A DNA stretch of 64,000 nt from Anthoceros angustus (GCA_010909165.1 VJWM01000103.1:620001-684000), one strand, 5' to 3'. Positions 9,801-19,994 are shown, counted from the stretch's first letter. Notes: generated by a model not told the origin, from the letters alone. Translations and numbers: made by a program.

Positions 9801-12800
9801 ATGTCGGCCGCTGCCTCTGCGTCTGCGTCCGCCGCTGCCGGGGTGGCGGACAAGCCCGCCAGGTCAAGAAAGAGCAAGGCTTTCACCTTGGGGGCGCTTC
9901 TTGCCGGCGCGGATGTGGATCCGCGCTTCCCCGGGGACGGGCTGCAGGATGGCATGAGGCCGGCGGGGAGCGGGAGCGCCAGCGCCAGCGCCAGCGCCAG
10001 CCTCAGCCTGGGGGAGGGCAGCAACGACGTCGGGGCCGACGGCGAGGATGACCTGGATTTCGAGGACGACAAGGGGGATGGCGATGGGAATGGGGATGGG
10101 GATGGCGATGGGAACGAGCTGGAGCTGGAGCTGGAGCAGGAGCAGGAGCAAGAGCACGAGCACGAGCACGAGCACGAGCAGGAGCAGGAGCAGGAGGAGG
10201 AGGAGGAGGAGGGTTTCGGGAATGGGCGGGGGGACGAGCAGGAGGGGAGCATGGGCATCGGCATGGGCATGGGCATGGGCAGCACCAGCAGTCTCAAGAA
10301 GAAGCTCTTCAAGCGCCAGTTTAGGAACGCCTGGAGGTACCTCTACCCGTGGGTCATCACCAGGAAGAAGCCCAGCGGGGAGACGGTGATGAAATGCGAG
10401 TACTGCGAGGAGGGCGGGCTGGACACGCCCTGGGGGAAGGGATCCGGGTGCAGGAACCTGCAGCTGTCCGCTCTGCGCTGCCATGCCAACTCCGAGAACC
10501 ACAAGAAGGCGGAGGCCAGATGGGGGTGCCGGCCGGGCGAGCACATCCGCTCCCTGGCCCTGCCGCTGCCCCTGCCCCTGCCCCTGCCGGTGCCTGTGCC
10601 TGTGTCGGTGCCGGCGCCGGCGCCGCTGCCGCTGCCGGACCAGATGCGGGAGATGGCGGATCAGGGGGCGGACATGGTGGCGTGCCATGTCATGGACTTC
10701 GAGGAGGAGCTGCAGGGGGACGGGGCTGCGGAGAAGGGGAAGAATGGGAAGCTGGTGAAGAGGCACTTCAGGCATGCTTGGAGGCTGCTGTATCCGTGGG
10801 TCAGGACGGTGAGGAAGCCTGGGGGGGAGAGTGTGATGAAGTGCAGGTACTGTGAGGAGGGGAATCTCGACACTCCTTGGGGTAAAGGCTCTGGGTGCAG
10901 GAACCTGCAGCTTTCGGCTCTCAGGTGTCATGCCAGATCTGAGAACCACAAGAAGGCGGAGGCCCGCTGGGGCAGCCGGTTTGATGATGTCAGGCCCATG
11001 TTGGAGAGCGTCAAGGCGGGGGCGGATGAGGTTAGGCTGCCGCCGGATAACACTGTGGCACCGCTGGTTGAGGGGTCGACGGTGTTTCAGGATGCGCTGC
11101 GGCCCTTGTGTTTGCCGGATATGAGCAGGTCTATGGCGATGCAGGTGAGGTCGTCCACGGAGCCACTGCGCCTCCTGCCCCATGACTTGCTGCAGGGGCT
11201 CTTGGACTCTGCTGACAGGGGTTCCGTCATCTCCGGTTTGCAGTTGATGTATTTCATTGCGTGGAAGAACTATCCTCTGGAGGCTTATCCGGAGCTGTGT
11301 GACCTCGTGAGGTTGTTGGGGGCGCCCAAGGTGCCTGGGAAGGATGACGGTTTAGATTATGTGAGTATGGATGCCGGCAAGGCTTTTCTCTCGGCGGCTA
11401 GTGACTACCTGAAACTGACTCAGCAGGAAGAGCTCAAGGACAGCCCTTTCTTTTCTCTGCTCGTTGACAACGGTGTGGGCTTGGCTGTGGAGAATCATGT
11501 GGCCATGTATGTCACGTATCTCTCTGGGAAGGGGGCTGGCCGTCCGACCACCGAATTTCTGCAGCTTGTGGAAATAAAGGACAGGTCTGCCCACTCCATT
11601 TATACTGCCGTGTGCAACATGCTGATGCAGAGGAATCTAGTTAGGGCCAAGCAAGTAGTGCTTGCCACAGATGGCACTTCGGGCCTGAGCAGTGAAAGGG
11701 GTCATCTCGTCTCCATATTCAGGAGGGATGTGCCCCATCTCCTGGAGACTCACAGTGTGACACGCCTTGCGACGGAATGTCTCGCCGCCGGAGATGCTGC
11801 AAGGAATGTACCCGAGTTAAATTTTGTCAACAATTTTGTCAGGAAGGTCTACGAGTCAGTTAGCAGCTCAGCGAATGAGCATATAGAATTTGAGGAGCTG
11901 ATGGAAGCTTTCACGGCTGGTATGGTGGATCCATCTTATTTCTACAAAGTGGAGTGGGTTTCTAGGTGGCAAGCCGTGGAGAAGCTCGTGCAAGCCATGC
12001 CCTTCCTACTTGACAAATGGCAAGCTGAAGAGCATGGCTGGTATGGTTATGCCACTATTTACCAAGTGCAGTTCTGGCTTCATCTGTTAGCCGATGTGCT
12101 GCTGGAATTGAATAAACTAAACAAGAAGATCCAAGAAGAAAATGTGGAAATAACCACCATTGGATCTTTTCTTGATGTCACCCTGTCTGTGTTGAGGAGA
12201 CGGTTTCTTCGAGGGCACAACGAGTTTGGGCTTGGAGGAAGGTATGTCGATCAGCTGCTGAAAGAAGGGGAGTTGAGATCCACAGATATGCATGGGAATG
12301 TTCGGGTGCACATTTTGAGGTTGGAAGGTCTGCAAGGCTCCCTAAGAGGAGGTTCTGTAGAAGACTGCAAAGCACTTGGGGAGATTTTTGTGCAGAACGT
12401 TGTCCAGCTTCTGATTGACAGGTTTCCCGATATCAACGTCTTCCATTCAGCAAGACTATTTAGTCCCAAGTACTATCCGAGTGATGAGATCGAGATGGAG
12501 CGAATGACAGCCCATTGGTTGGAGAAGCTACTGGAGCGGTTCTGTGATGGTTTGGCACAGCCGTTGGTCTCCAGGGAAAGTTGCAAGGCCGAATTGCATG
12601 AGTTCGTCTCCATGCTTGCAAATTCTTGCGAGCGGAAAAACATGTTGGAGGCCTGGAAATTTTGCGGAGGGACACCTCACTGGCACCAAGACTGGCCGAA
12701 CTTGATGAGACTCTGGCAAATAGTGATGGTCATCCCTGCGAGCACGGTAGTATGTGAACGTGGATTTTCCAAGAAGGTGCTCACCCGGAACAGCAACAGG

Positions 12801-12941
12801 AGCAGGTTATCCTTGCAAGCGTGGGATGACATCTTGCGGATATCAGTGAACGGTCCAGATACGAGCAAGATTGATTGGCTGACGATGTTTGATGTCTGGA
12901 AGAATGGAAAGGACAATGGAGTGCTTCCAAAGTTTCACTGA
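9801..12941 (+). CDS. hAT transposase-derived protein with two duplicated zinc fingers (intronless)
   Basis: A single 1046-codon exon in a locus where most genes have introns. Residues about 1-160 are Ala/Ser/Gly-rich, then alternating dipeptides (GD/GN, EL, EQ, EH) and MG repeats. Two zinc-finger modules follow at about 164-240 and 316-391. Each has the spacing CxYC, CRNLQLSALRCH and SENHKK, and they differ at about a dozen of 73 positions. Between them is a run of alternating Leu/Pro/Val. Residues about 400-1046 resemble the hAT superfamily core: LVDNG (Asp556), ATDGTSG (Asp624), and a C-terminal dimerisation segment with VIPASTVVCERGFSKK..RSRLS. The usual C-x2-H after the second Asp is replaced by THSVTR, so catalysis is doubtful. 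No terminal inverted repeats or 8-bp target duplications were seen. The fingers suggest DNA binding. Domestication is inferred. The first half is much more GC-rich than the last third. Confidence 0.85.
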   Translation: MSAAASASASAAAGVADKPARSRKSKAFTLGALLAGADVDPRFPGDGLQDGMRPAGSGSASASASASLSLGEGSNDVGADGEDDLDFEDDKGDGDGNGDGDGDGNELELELEQEQEQEHEHEHEHEQEQEQEEEEEEGFGNGRGDEQEGSMGIGMGMGMGSTSSLKKKLFKRQFRNAWRYLYPWVITRKKPSGETVMKCEYCEEGGLDTPWGKGSGCRNLQLSALRCHANSENHKKAEARWGCRPGEHIRSLALPLPLPLPLPVPVPVSVPAPAPLPLPDQMREMADQGADMVACHVMDFEEELQGDGAAEKGKNGKLVKRHFRHAWRLLYPWVRTVRKPGGESVMKCRYCEEGNLDTPWGKGSGCRNLQLSALRCHARSENHKKAEARWGSRFDDVRPMLESVKAGADEVRLPPDNTVAPLVEGSTVFQDALRPLCLPDMSRSMAMQVRSSTEPLRLLPHDLLQGLLDSADRGSVISGLQLMYFIAWKNYPLEAYPELCDLVRLLGAPKVPGKDDGLDYVSMDAGKAFLSAASDYLKLTQQEELKDSPFFSLLVDNGVGLAVENHVAMYVTYLSGKGAGRPTTEFLQLVEIKDRSAHSIYTAVCNMLMQRNLVRAKQVVLATDGTSGLSSERGHLVSIFRRDVPHLLETHSVTRLATECLAAGDAARNVPELNFVNNFVRKVYESVSSSANEHIEFEELMEAFTAGMVDPSYFYKVEWVSRWQAVEKLVQAMPFLLDKWQAEEHGWYGYATIYQVQFWLHLLADVLLELNKLNKKIQEENVEITTIGSFLDVTLSVLRRRFLRGHNEFGLGGRYVDQLLKEGELRSTDMHGNVRVHILRLEGLQGSLRGGSVEDCKALGEIFVQNVVQLLIDRFPDINVFHSARLFSPKYYPSDEIEMERMTAHWLEKLLERFCDGLAQPLVSRESCKAELHEFVSMLANSCERKNMLEAWKFCGGTPHWHQDWPNLMRLWQIVMVIPASTVVCERGFSKKVLTRNSNRSRLSLQAWDDILRISVNGPDTSKIDWLTMFDVWKNGKDNGVLPKFH

Positions 12942-13495
12942 CTCGGCTCCTTACAACCGGTTCGGTATCCCAAGCCTCTTAACCCTTTGTACAAACGAAA
13001 CTCACAACCTAATTATCAGCGGTCTGACACTACACAAAAAAGTTAATTTGTAGGAGCTTTTGACAGGTTACAAAACATTCATTCTTTGTGCCTCTGTTGG
13101 CACCATCTCTCACGGGTGTGCATTGATCCTTGTAATTTTGCAATCATCTTGAATGTCTTCAAGTTTTGTGATGTGCTGTGAGAATTTTATTTTTGCGCCT
13201 CACCAAGGTGTACACTATATCTCAATTGAAACAGAATCTCAGCTTACAAGTTATTTTGCTGCCGGTATCAGCAAAGAAAGTCAAGCTCTGTGCTAATTAC
13301 ATCCAACATCCCAACTGGAACTTTTGTTCAACTGCTTGGCTGGGACTCCGGTAGAGCTTCCACTTGGTGAAAGCTTGGAGAGATGCAAACAACTTGATGA
13401 ATCCCTCCATGCAACAAGTCCTCAAATACGACGGTGCTGCAGAAAAAGAATCGACTGTACAGATAAAACATAGGTGTGCCTCACAGCCTTACACC
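12942..13495. other. Intergenic 3' flanks, no gene seen
   Basis: About 550 bases between the convergent hAT-derived gene and the DUF7804-like gene. AT-richer than the coding DNA, with no open frame or repeat worth naming. Likely holds both 3' untranslated regions. Confidence 0.5.
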
Positions 13496-14293
13496 TTACA
13501 CAAGCCAAACATTCTGTATTTGGGTGGCTAGCGAAGGACCAAAACACTTAGCTTGGGTAACGCTAAATCTAATACAGGCGCCACAAGTGGATGCAACCCG
13601 TGTAGTCTGCAAAACGTAGCAAGCACTCCGCCCCAGACTCTTGGCCTGCACAAGCAAACCCCAAACCTCTGAGCCCTCCTCTAGCTCCTCCACGGTCACT
13701 GCACTGCAGGCATCACCCGGCAGCCCTGCAATGCAACTGTTGCCAAGGCTAGACGGGTCTAATCTGTGCACCATTATGACACCATCAGGACAGAGCTCCG
13801 AAACAGACTTCCTGACACAAGTCCACTGCTCTGGATTGTCCAGTACCTCCCTAGAAACCTTGTGCCGCGTTGACTCCCCTGCTCCATATACAAGGTGCAG
13901 AAACGGTGCTTCCTGTAGGTGTCTGACGATGTCGAACACAGCCTTCTCCAACCACCTCTCAAACACCCCATGAGGTGTGCTGGTGCAGTCTCTTGGGAAC
14001 CTACAGGTAAGGTCTTCCTGTGACTCACCAATTCCCTCATACTCCCGGAGTTGGCATGTCATGACCCTTCTGCGAAAGGGACTCAATGTTTCCAACCGGA
14101 CATTCTTCAGACTCACCTCCCACCTACATCTAGCTGGTCTCAGAGAAGAGTCAAACGCCACGTTCGTAGATGGGAACCCCATGTGCACCCTACCAAAACA
14201 TAATTGATCTCTGGTCCTGGAAGCACAGCACATGCTTTCGGAGCAAGGTAACATCCCGCATTTCGCCATCTCACTCACCCAATTTCCGCCCAT
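13496..14293 (-). CDS. Plant-specific DUF7804-like protein (single exon)
   Basis: A 265-residue uninterrupted frame from ATG at 14293. The C-terminal half carries a pattern I associate with the plant-specific, uncharacterised DUF7804 family: FERWLEKAVFDIVRHLQEAP, then PDGVIMVHRLD, then a Trp-Gly-Leu-Leu-Val-Gln segment, a Cys-Tyr-Val-Leu-Gln-Thr-Thr-Arg-Val segment, a short Cys-x2-Cys and a C-terminal QIQNVWL. Members are usually predicted to be plastid-targeted. Here the first 70 residues are rich in Ser, Cys and Arg with few acidic residues, which is compatible but not decisive. The gene is divergent from the DJC76-like gene, with about 970 bases between. The family name is from memory of the pattern and should be tested by a profile search. 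Confidence 0.65.
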   Translation of the reverse strand: MGGNWVSEMAKCGMLPCSESMCCASRTRDQLCFGRVHMGFPSTNVAFDSSLRPARCRWEVSLKNVRLETLSPFRRRVMTCQLREYEGIGESQEDLTCRFPRDCTSTPHGVFERWLEKAVFDIVRHLQEAPFLHLVYGAGESTRHKVSREVLDNPEQWTCVRKSVSELCPDGVIMVHRLDPSSLGNSCIAGLPGDACSAVTVEELEEGSEVWGLLVQAKSLGRSACYVLQTTRVASTCGACIRFSVTQAKCFGPSLATQIQNVWLV

Positions 14294-15266
14294 AATTACA
14301 ACAAATAAATCCCCTCCAGCTCCCTGAATAGATATTCTAAGTCGGCTAGCCAGATTCAGTCCTGAGCTTACAGTTCTCGCGCATTCACAGCCACAAGAGG
14401 CGAAAGCAAAATTCTATTTCGACTCACCGCACTGCCCATTCCCATGTAAGGACGTTGCCATGCCCGATCCCGAGGCCCAAGAATTCCCATGTTTCAGCCG
14501 ATTTTACAACTTCGTCACGCCATGTTGAGAAACTTTCTGCCTTTCGTTCTCCAGTGACGACATCGCTCAAAGTAGCGAGCCCCTGCCCCTGCCTGCTCCG
14601 ACCTGATCCGATTGCGCACCGACCCGGAAGCTTCTGCGCTACGAAGCTGCCGGGAATGCCGGCGCCAGACGAGCTTGTGGCCGGCTGTGGTGCAAGCTTC
14701 GTCGGTTAGGCGTCAGGAGAGCAGGACCGTAACAAGAAGGTGAGCAAACATCCGGTTGTGGACCGGCAGCCGGCCCATGTGGCAGGCACGGGCACCCATA
14801 CTTCCTGCCAGGTGGCGGTGGGATAGTGGCTCACGACCCGCTGCGAGACCATGTTTGGCGCACCTCAGAGCGCGCCCAGCTTATGTGGCTCGTGACATGG
14901 CGCCGGGCTGCACGCGCCCGGGCACGCTCGCTTTAAGTGCGTTTTCATGTCGGAGACAAAACGAGGGTGCGTTTTTCAATTAATCACGAAGATACATGTG
15001 AGACTAATCGCGGGGCGGGGCAGCGGCATCCCTTCGACAGGCCACCAGCATGGCAAAACGGAAAAGCGTGGTGGAGGCCGCCTCCCCCGCTTGCGTGTCC
15101 CAGTGTCAGAAGCTTTGCGTGCAACGAGATCGTCGTGCACCGTGCGCCTCCTTCTGGTTTCCTTGCACGGGCCAGATTCTTTGGATTCCTTCTGCTCTCG
15201 AGTGCTGGAGCTTGCTGCCGGCTCTCGTTGCCGCACTGTCCAATTTGTCGAAAAATCCGCGGCCTG
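14294..15266. other. Divergent intergenic region (candidate bidirectional promoter)
   Basis: Separates the DUF7804-like gene (-) and the DJC76-like gene (+). GC-rich in its right half. Short frames on both strands look incidental. No clear TATA box was identified. Confidence 0.4.
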
Positions 15267-17258
15267 ATGGCCATCGCGCAATCCCTTCCTGCGTTTTCGG
15301 CCGCTCTCAGCCGATTGGCAGCGGGTAAGATGTGCGTGCGTTGTTCGTGCGGGCCTGGGTGACATGTTGGAAGTGTTGGTGACTGACGGCTGCTGATCCG
15401 GGCGGGCCAGAGAGCGGCTCGCTGTCACCAGTGGCTTCCAGGACCTTTGTGGCTTCAGGGACGCGTTTCGGGCTCCCTGGAGCGAGGTTGAACACGGAAA
15501 GGTGTGTGAACGCCAGGGCGAGGCGGTTAGGAGGTGACGAAGACGTGGACTCGGCGGGGGAAACCATTGCTGATGACTATTACTCCGTCCTTGGAGTGGT
15601 ACGGGACGTTTTTCAAAGGTTTGGTACTGCACACTGAGTGATTTGCAGAGGTGTTTGCCTGAAAGCGTCCATCATGCGCACCTGCAGACGCCGGATGCCA
15701 CCCCTGACGAGATAAAAAAGGCCTACTATTCTTGCATGAAGGTCTGCCATCCCGACCTCAGTGGGAACAATCCCGAGACAACGGCGTTCTGTATGTTCAT
15801 CAATGAGGTGTACGAGGTACCGAATCTGGACAGCAGTTACAAGACCTTTCTAAGTCGACTTCGACTTGCTAGTGTGTGTGCTAGTAGTGAATCTTTAGAA
15901 GTGAAATTGTAGATGCAATTTGTACAACATTTCTGAGGTCCGTTTCCACAACAAGGAGAGCTCGGGGTCAGTGAGTGCACTTGGTAATTCTGGATGCCTC
16001 CAATTCATAGGGTTTCTGTGAGATGTGGCCTTTGTCAGATATTTGTGCCTCTAAACAGGTGTGCTCAGCTCAGTGCCACCATTCTCGAAACTGCAGGTTT
16101 TGATTGATCCGGAGCAGCGTATGGTTTACGATGAAATCAACGGATATGCCTTGACAGCGGTGAATCCATTTCTGAATGATAAGCATGAAAGGGACCACTC
16201 ATTTGTGGACGAGTTTTCTTGCATAGGTGAGGATGGGTTCTACTGGTGGTGAAATTCGTGATTTTGGTCTCGAGATGGAAGAGCCTGCTTCACTTGAATG
16301 TCTGTACGTACAGGGTGCAAGAACTGTGCCAATACTGCTCCAAACACGTTTGATATTGAGATGGAGTTTGGAAGAGCAAGAGTTATGTCGCAGACAGGAG
16401 ATCACCCCTCTTTGGTGCAGAGGGCTATAGACACCTGGTATGCATTCAAAATCAGAAGTTGAAGGAGAGAGCGCACAAATCTTTTTGACTGTTTCATGCA
16501 CGGTAGGGTTCGGTGTGGCTGGCAATGATGTGTTCCTTCTGGCAGCCCTGTGGACTGCATACACTGGGTGACTCCTGCTCAGCTTACACTGTTGGAAGAC
16601 GAGATGCGAAGGATGGAACGGGTGAATGTGAGTATTTGTTGCAGCATCGAGGGGACTTCCCTTACGCTGGCTTGGGGCAGGTTTCATGAGTTTAATGGAT
16701 TTTTGCTGTGCAGGTGGGAATGATGCTGTGTGGCATGGGCAGTGGGAGTCAAGATGTGTTCGGTCAGGTATTGACCTACTTATGTTTTTGGGTCAGGTTC
16801 GACTTATGCTTACTCTCTGTTGGTGTGTCCTTCTTTCTTCCCTCCCTGATAACTCTCCTCCTATTTTGTACCACAGGCAAGCTGGAGGTGGGAGAAAAGG
16901 CAGGCCAAGACAGTGGTATGTTGTTAGCATAAGCGAAAAGCTTTCGTACACACCGTCTTGATATCCAGACACGTACTGACCCCCATCGTGTGACATGGGA
17001 TAGGCAAAGGCAAGGCGGCGCATGATGCAAGAGCAGGGTGCAGCATGGTGGGACGGATTATGGAGTCCTGTCAGTGGCGCAGAAGAGTCTCGCCAGGCAG
17101 ATACGAAGGGCGCGAGGGAGAGGGCAGCAAGAACTGCTGCCGCAGCTCGGCGCTGGCGTGAATATTCAAAACAAGGGCTGGACAGGCGAGCTACAAAGGT
17201 TCTGGCTGCTGCCCAAAGTTTGGAGGAAGAAGAGGAGGAGAAGACCACTTCTGTTTAG
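15267..17258 (+). CDS. Plastid J-domain plus [4Fe-4S] ferredoxin protein, DJC76-like (9 exons)
   Basis: Exons: 15267-15324, 15411-15598, 15688-15816, 16097-16226, 16314-16437, 16546-16627, 16714-16767, 16877-16915, 17004-17258. All are GT-AG and phases close to 352 residues. The N-terminus (MAIAQSLPAFSAALSRLAA) looks like a transit peptide. A J domain follows: DDYYSVLGV, then DEIKKAYYSCMKVCHPDLSG with the HPD triad, then DPEQRMVYDEI. Next comes a bacterial-type ferredoxin cluster, CIGCKNC with a distant CPVDCIHWV, the Cys-x2-Cys-x2-Cys...Cys-Pro pattern of a single [4Fe-4S] centre. This architecture is known from plant plastid DJC76/DJC77/DJC82. The tail is Arg/Ala/Glu-rich. The protein probably recruits plastid HSP70, with the cluster as a possible redox sensor. 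The exon 1/2 join was chosen because it alone keeps the frame open. The start is the first ATG of that exon. Confidence 0.88.
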
Positions 17259-17801
17259 TGGTCACATTCTTTCGCTCGAAGAGCTTTGTATTGTTCTGTG
17301 TGTATACTAGTTGTTACATAGATTGCTACAAAAGAGGCATGAGAGCGACGAAACTTGTTCTCTGCAACTGTACAGTGTGTGGTGTGATTGCATGATGTCA
17401 TGGTTCAACACTTCAACATTTGAGAATGGAGAGCTTTAGCGTCCCAGAACGATGGTGTATAACTGTGTGGAATGAATGCCACCACCCGCTGCACGCTGGT
17501 CGCATCCCTATACATAATCAGGTGGAGCTGGTGCTGCAACTACAAAGATGCCTATTCCACTCCCTAAATCTCGATGATCTAGAACCAGCTCCATATCATC
17601 GATGTACGGCCGCCGTGCACAACTCAACTCGCTACTTTAAAATGCTGATTGCTGATTGCTAACTGCTATTGCTAATACTACCTAGTCTAACTAACCCAAC
17701 TCCCACCCACCTCCAATGGAGCTTCTGCTTCTGCTTCTACTTTACAATGCTTTGAAAGGGAAATAACGAAAATAATGGGCCTTCAAAGTGAAAGACTGGA
17801 A
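17259..17801. other. Convergent 3' flanks, no gene seen
   Basis: Between the DJC76-like gene and the AP2/ERF gene. A short TGCTGATTGC-type repeat sits near 17643-17670. No other structure was seen. Confidence 0.45.
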
Positions 17802-19016
17802 CTACCTGTCGGCCTCCTTCCAGTCGCAGTCGATGTCCTTGTCCAAGGAAAGCACCGCGGGCTCCAGAGGCAGCGCCCACGGGTCCGACACCACGTCCGG
17901 CGACACCACCTGCTCCATTTTGGAGACGGAGGTGGTGCAGCTCTCGTCTTCCAGCCCTATGCACGCCAGCTCCAGCTGCTTCACGCCTTCGAGCTCTTCC
18001 AGAAACGTCTGGAACTCCTCCGGCTTCAGCGCCGCGTCCACGTCCGGGAAGTTGAAGTTGTCGTCCGCCGGCGTCGGCAGCAGCAGCGGCGGAGTCCGGT
18101 CGTCGGCGAACGGGTCCGACTCCCTCAGCCTCTTCACGGCCCTGAAGATGTGAAAATCATCGCCATCATCATCGCTCTCCTGCTGCTGCTGCTGCTGCTG
18201 CTCTTGCTGTCTCTCTTGCTGCTGCAGGCTCTCCTGCTTCACTTCGTCTCTGAGCTCCATCTTGTGGTCCAACACGGGAGCAGGCCCTGTCAGGAAGGGA
18301 GCCGCAGCAGCCATGATTTCATCCGTGGGAGACGATGCCAGCTGTTGCTCTTGCTCCTCCTCAGAGTTCTCGCAGTGCACCTCCCCCAGCTCCAGCTTGG
18401 CCAGCTGCAGCCGGCCCTTGCTTCGATCTGCAGGCAGGCAGCCACAGACATGGCACGCGCACCAGGTTCAGTAAGTTAACACGATGTCACGGCCTGGTTC
18501 CTGGGTCCTGGTTCGTTCCCTCCCAAGCCGAGGCTCGTTTCGTAGAAAGCAGAACAAATTTGCCTCTCCCAGCCGACGCCATGGCCGGAGTGAGGGTTAG
18601 GTCACTCGGAGCTGAGCAAGCAGCAGCACTGAAGACGCGGAAAGCAACGAACCGGAAGAATGTGGCGACGAGGTGGAGTTGGATCGCAAGGAGTAGGAGG
18701 AGGTGGTGGAGGGCGGGTTGCAGGAGGTGGTTGTGGTAGTCGTGTCGTCCGAATCATCGTGCTCGTCCTCCGGCGGCAGGTGCTTGGTATCCAAAATGTT
18801 AAGCTGCGCGCGGGAGCCGAATATCTTGATGGCCGCCTCGTCGTAGGCCAGCGCCGCCTCCTCCGCCGTGGCGAAAGAGCCGAGCCAGAGGCGCGTCCGG
18901 TGCTTGGGCTCGCGGATCTCCGCTACCCACTTCCCCCAGGTGCGCTGCCTCACGCCCCGGTACTTGCAGGCGGCGTTCTCGGGCCCTCCCCGCCCCTTCA
19001 TCATCCCCGGCGCCAT
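17802..19016 (-). CDS. AP2/ERF transcription factor, DREB subfamily (2 exons)
   Basis: Exon 1 is 19016-18653 and exon 2 is 18427-17802, giving about 329 residues. The sequence KGRGGPEN just before the AP2 domain is a DREB A-2/A-3 hallmark. The AP2 domain spans residues 18-73 ([19 protein letters not shown] ... LAYDEAA ... GSRAQLN), with the DREB-type Val14 and Glu19 that contact the DRE/CRT element. The GSRAQLN end also recalls ABI4. After the domain come Thr/Ser-rich and Glu/Gln-rich stretches, then an acidic C-terminal region with [12 protein letters not shown], likely for activation. The donor at 18652 (GTTCGT) is weak. It was chosen because it is in phase with the strong acceptor before 18427. 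If it is not used, exon 1 reads on and stops at 18597. A 5' exon upstream of 19016 is possible. Role in drought, cold or ABA responses is inferred from the family. Confidence 0.82.
18181..18202. repeat. CAG/CTG microsatellite encoding poly-Gln in the AP2/ERF gene
   Basis: An uninterrupted TGC repeat on the plus strand codes for a Gln run in the activation region of the AP2/ERF protein. Length polymorphism is likely. Confidence 0.8.
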
Positions 19017-19994
19017 GCCCTGGCCTGCCGATGCCCCCCTTGCCCCCCCGCCGGTTGCTGGACGAGCTGGCCGTGGCCGTCGTCTTCATGCTTCGTTCAA
19101 TGCCTTCGTATCCTCCTCTTCGATCTGCTGCTGCTGCAACAGCAATCCCAGTCCGAGCGTGAACCAAAGCGAAATCGATCCCCTGTGACGCTGGCTCCAC
19201 AGTCCATGGCTCGAGCACGGCAACTCTCTCAGCGGGCCATGAAACTGCTCCGGGGCTGCGGGCAGCGCTTGCAACGCAAGGCCTGGCCTGGGGCGCAAGA
19301 GTGCGAAGCAAACCCTGGGCTGCGCCCCAAGAAGAAGACGCGATTCAACCAGTCCCAGTCCCCAGTCGTGGCCACTACGGTAGAACTGCCAGTCCTTCTC
19401 GGATACGATTGCGAAGAAGCTGGCTGGAGGGACGTTCGCGATGCTGCGCGACGGGACGCTGCCTCATCCCTTGTCCCGTGATTTGCTTCAGCCAAGTGGA
19501 AGGTGCTACGTGGCCTTCCCCCTCGCTTCCCCGATCCCATGTCAGCCTCCCACGTTGTCCGCCGGTTTCGCGTTTTCGCCTTCCCGTCGCCAAATTCAGT
19601 GCGTAATCAGCGTGCGCGCCCTATGTCCGGCTCCGGGGAACCAGCCGAGCCACCTTTGTCATGAGCCATTTCCGCCACGCTCCTGGGCCGCTTCTAGAAA
19701 CGCGTTTCTTCTGTCCGGATTCGAACTCCAGCAACGGCTCCCGGCAGTCTCGGAACGGCATCGTGGCTTTCCCTCCCCTCCTCCTTCCTCCTGCTCGCGG
19801 ACGCTGCCTCCGTTTGAATTGCATTTTGCATTGCGTCGCATTTTCCATGGCTTGTGGCGACCGCGTGTGAGCTGCAGCAGCTCGGAGGCGGACGCGAACG
19901 CGCACGCGCAGGCGGAGGAGAACCTGAGCGCTGTTTCTTCGTCTTCACCCGCTCGCTGCATGGACCCCGCTTTCCCTCTTCGTGGCTGAGCAGC
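19017..19994. other. Divergent intergenic region between AP2/ERF and ASPM
   Basis: About 980 bases, GC-rich, between head-to-head genes. It contains long but low-value open frames on both strands. No confident TATA box or known element was seen. Confidence 0.4.

Noticed and set aside
9864-11183. A 439-codon open frame on the minus strand opposite the hAT-derived gene
   Set aside because: It lies wholly antisense to a strongly supported protein and its Arg/Pro/His and Leu runs are the complement of the dipeptide repeats. It is a composition artefact.
18660-19481. Long plus-strand frame opposite the AP2/ERF gene
   Set aside because: Antisense to the AP2 domain. GC-rich codons on the real strand keep the complement open.
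19716-19732. B-box-like GGAGTTCGAATCCGG on the minus strand
   Set aside because: No A box, no stems and no cloverleaf around it. Chance match.
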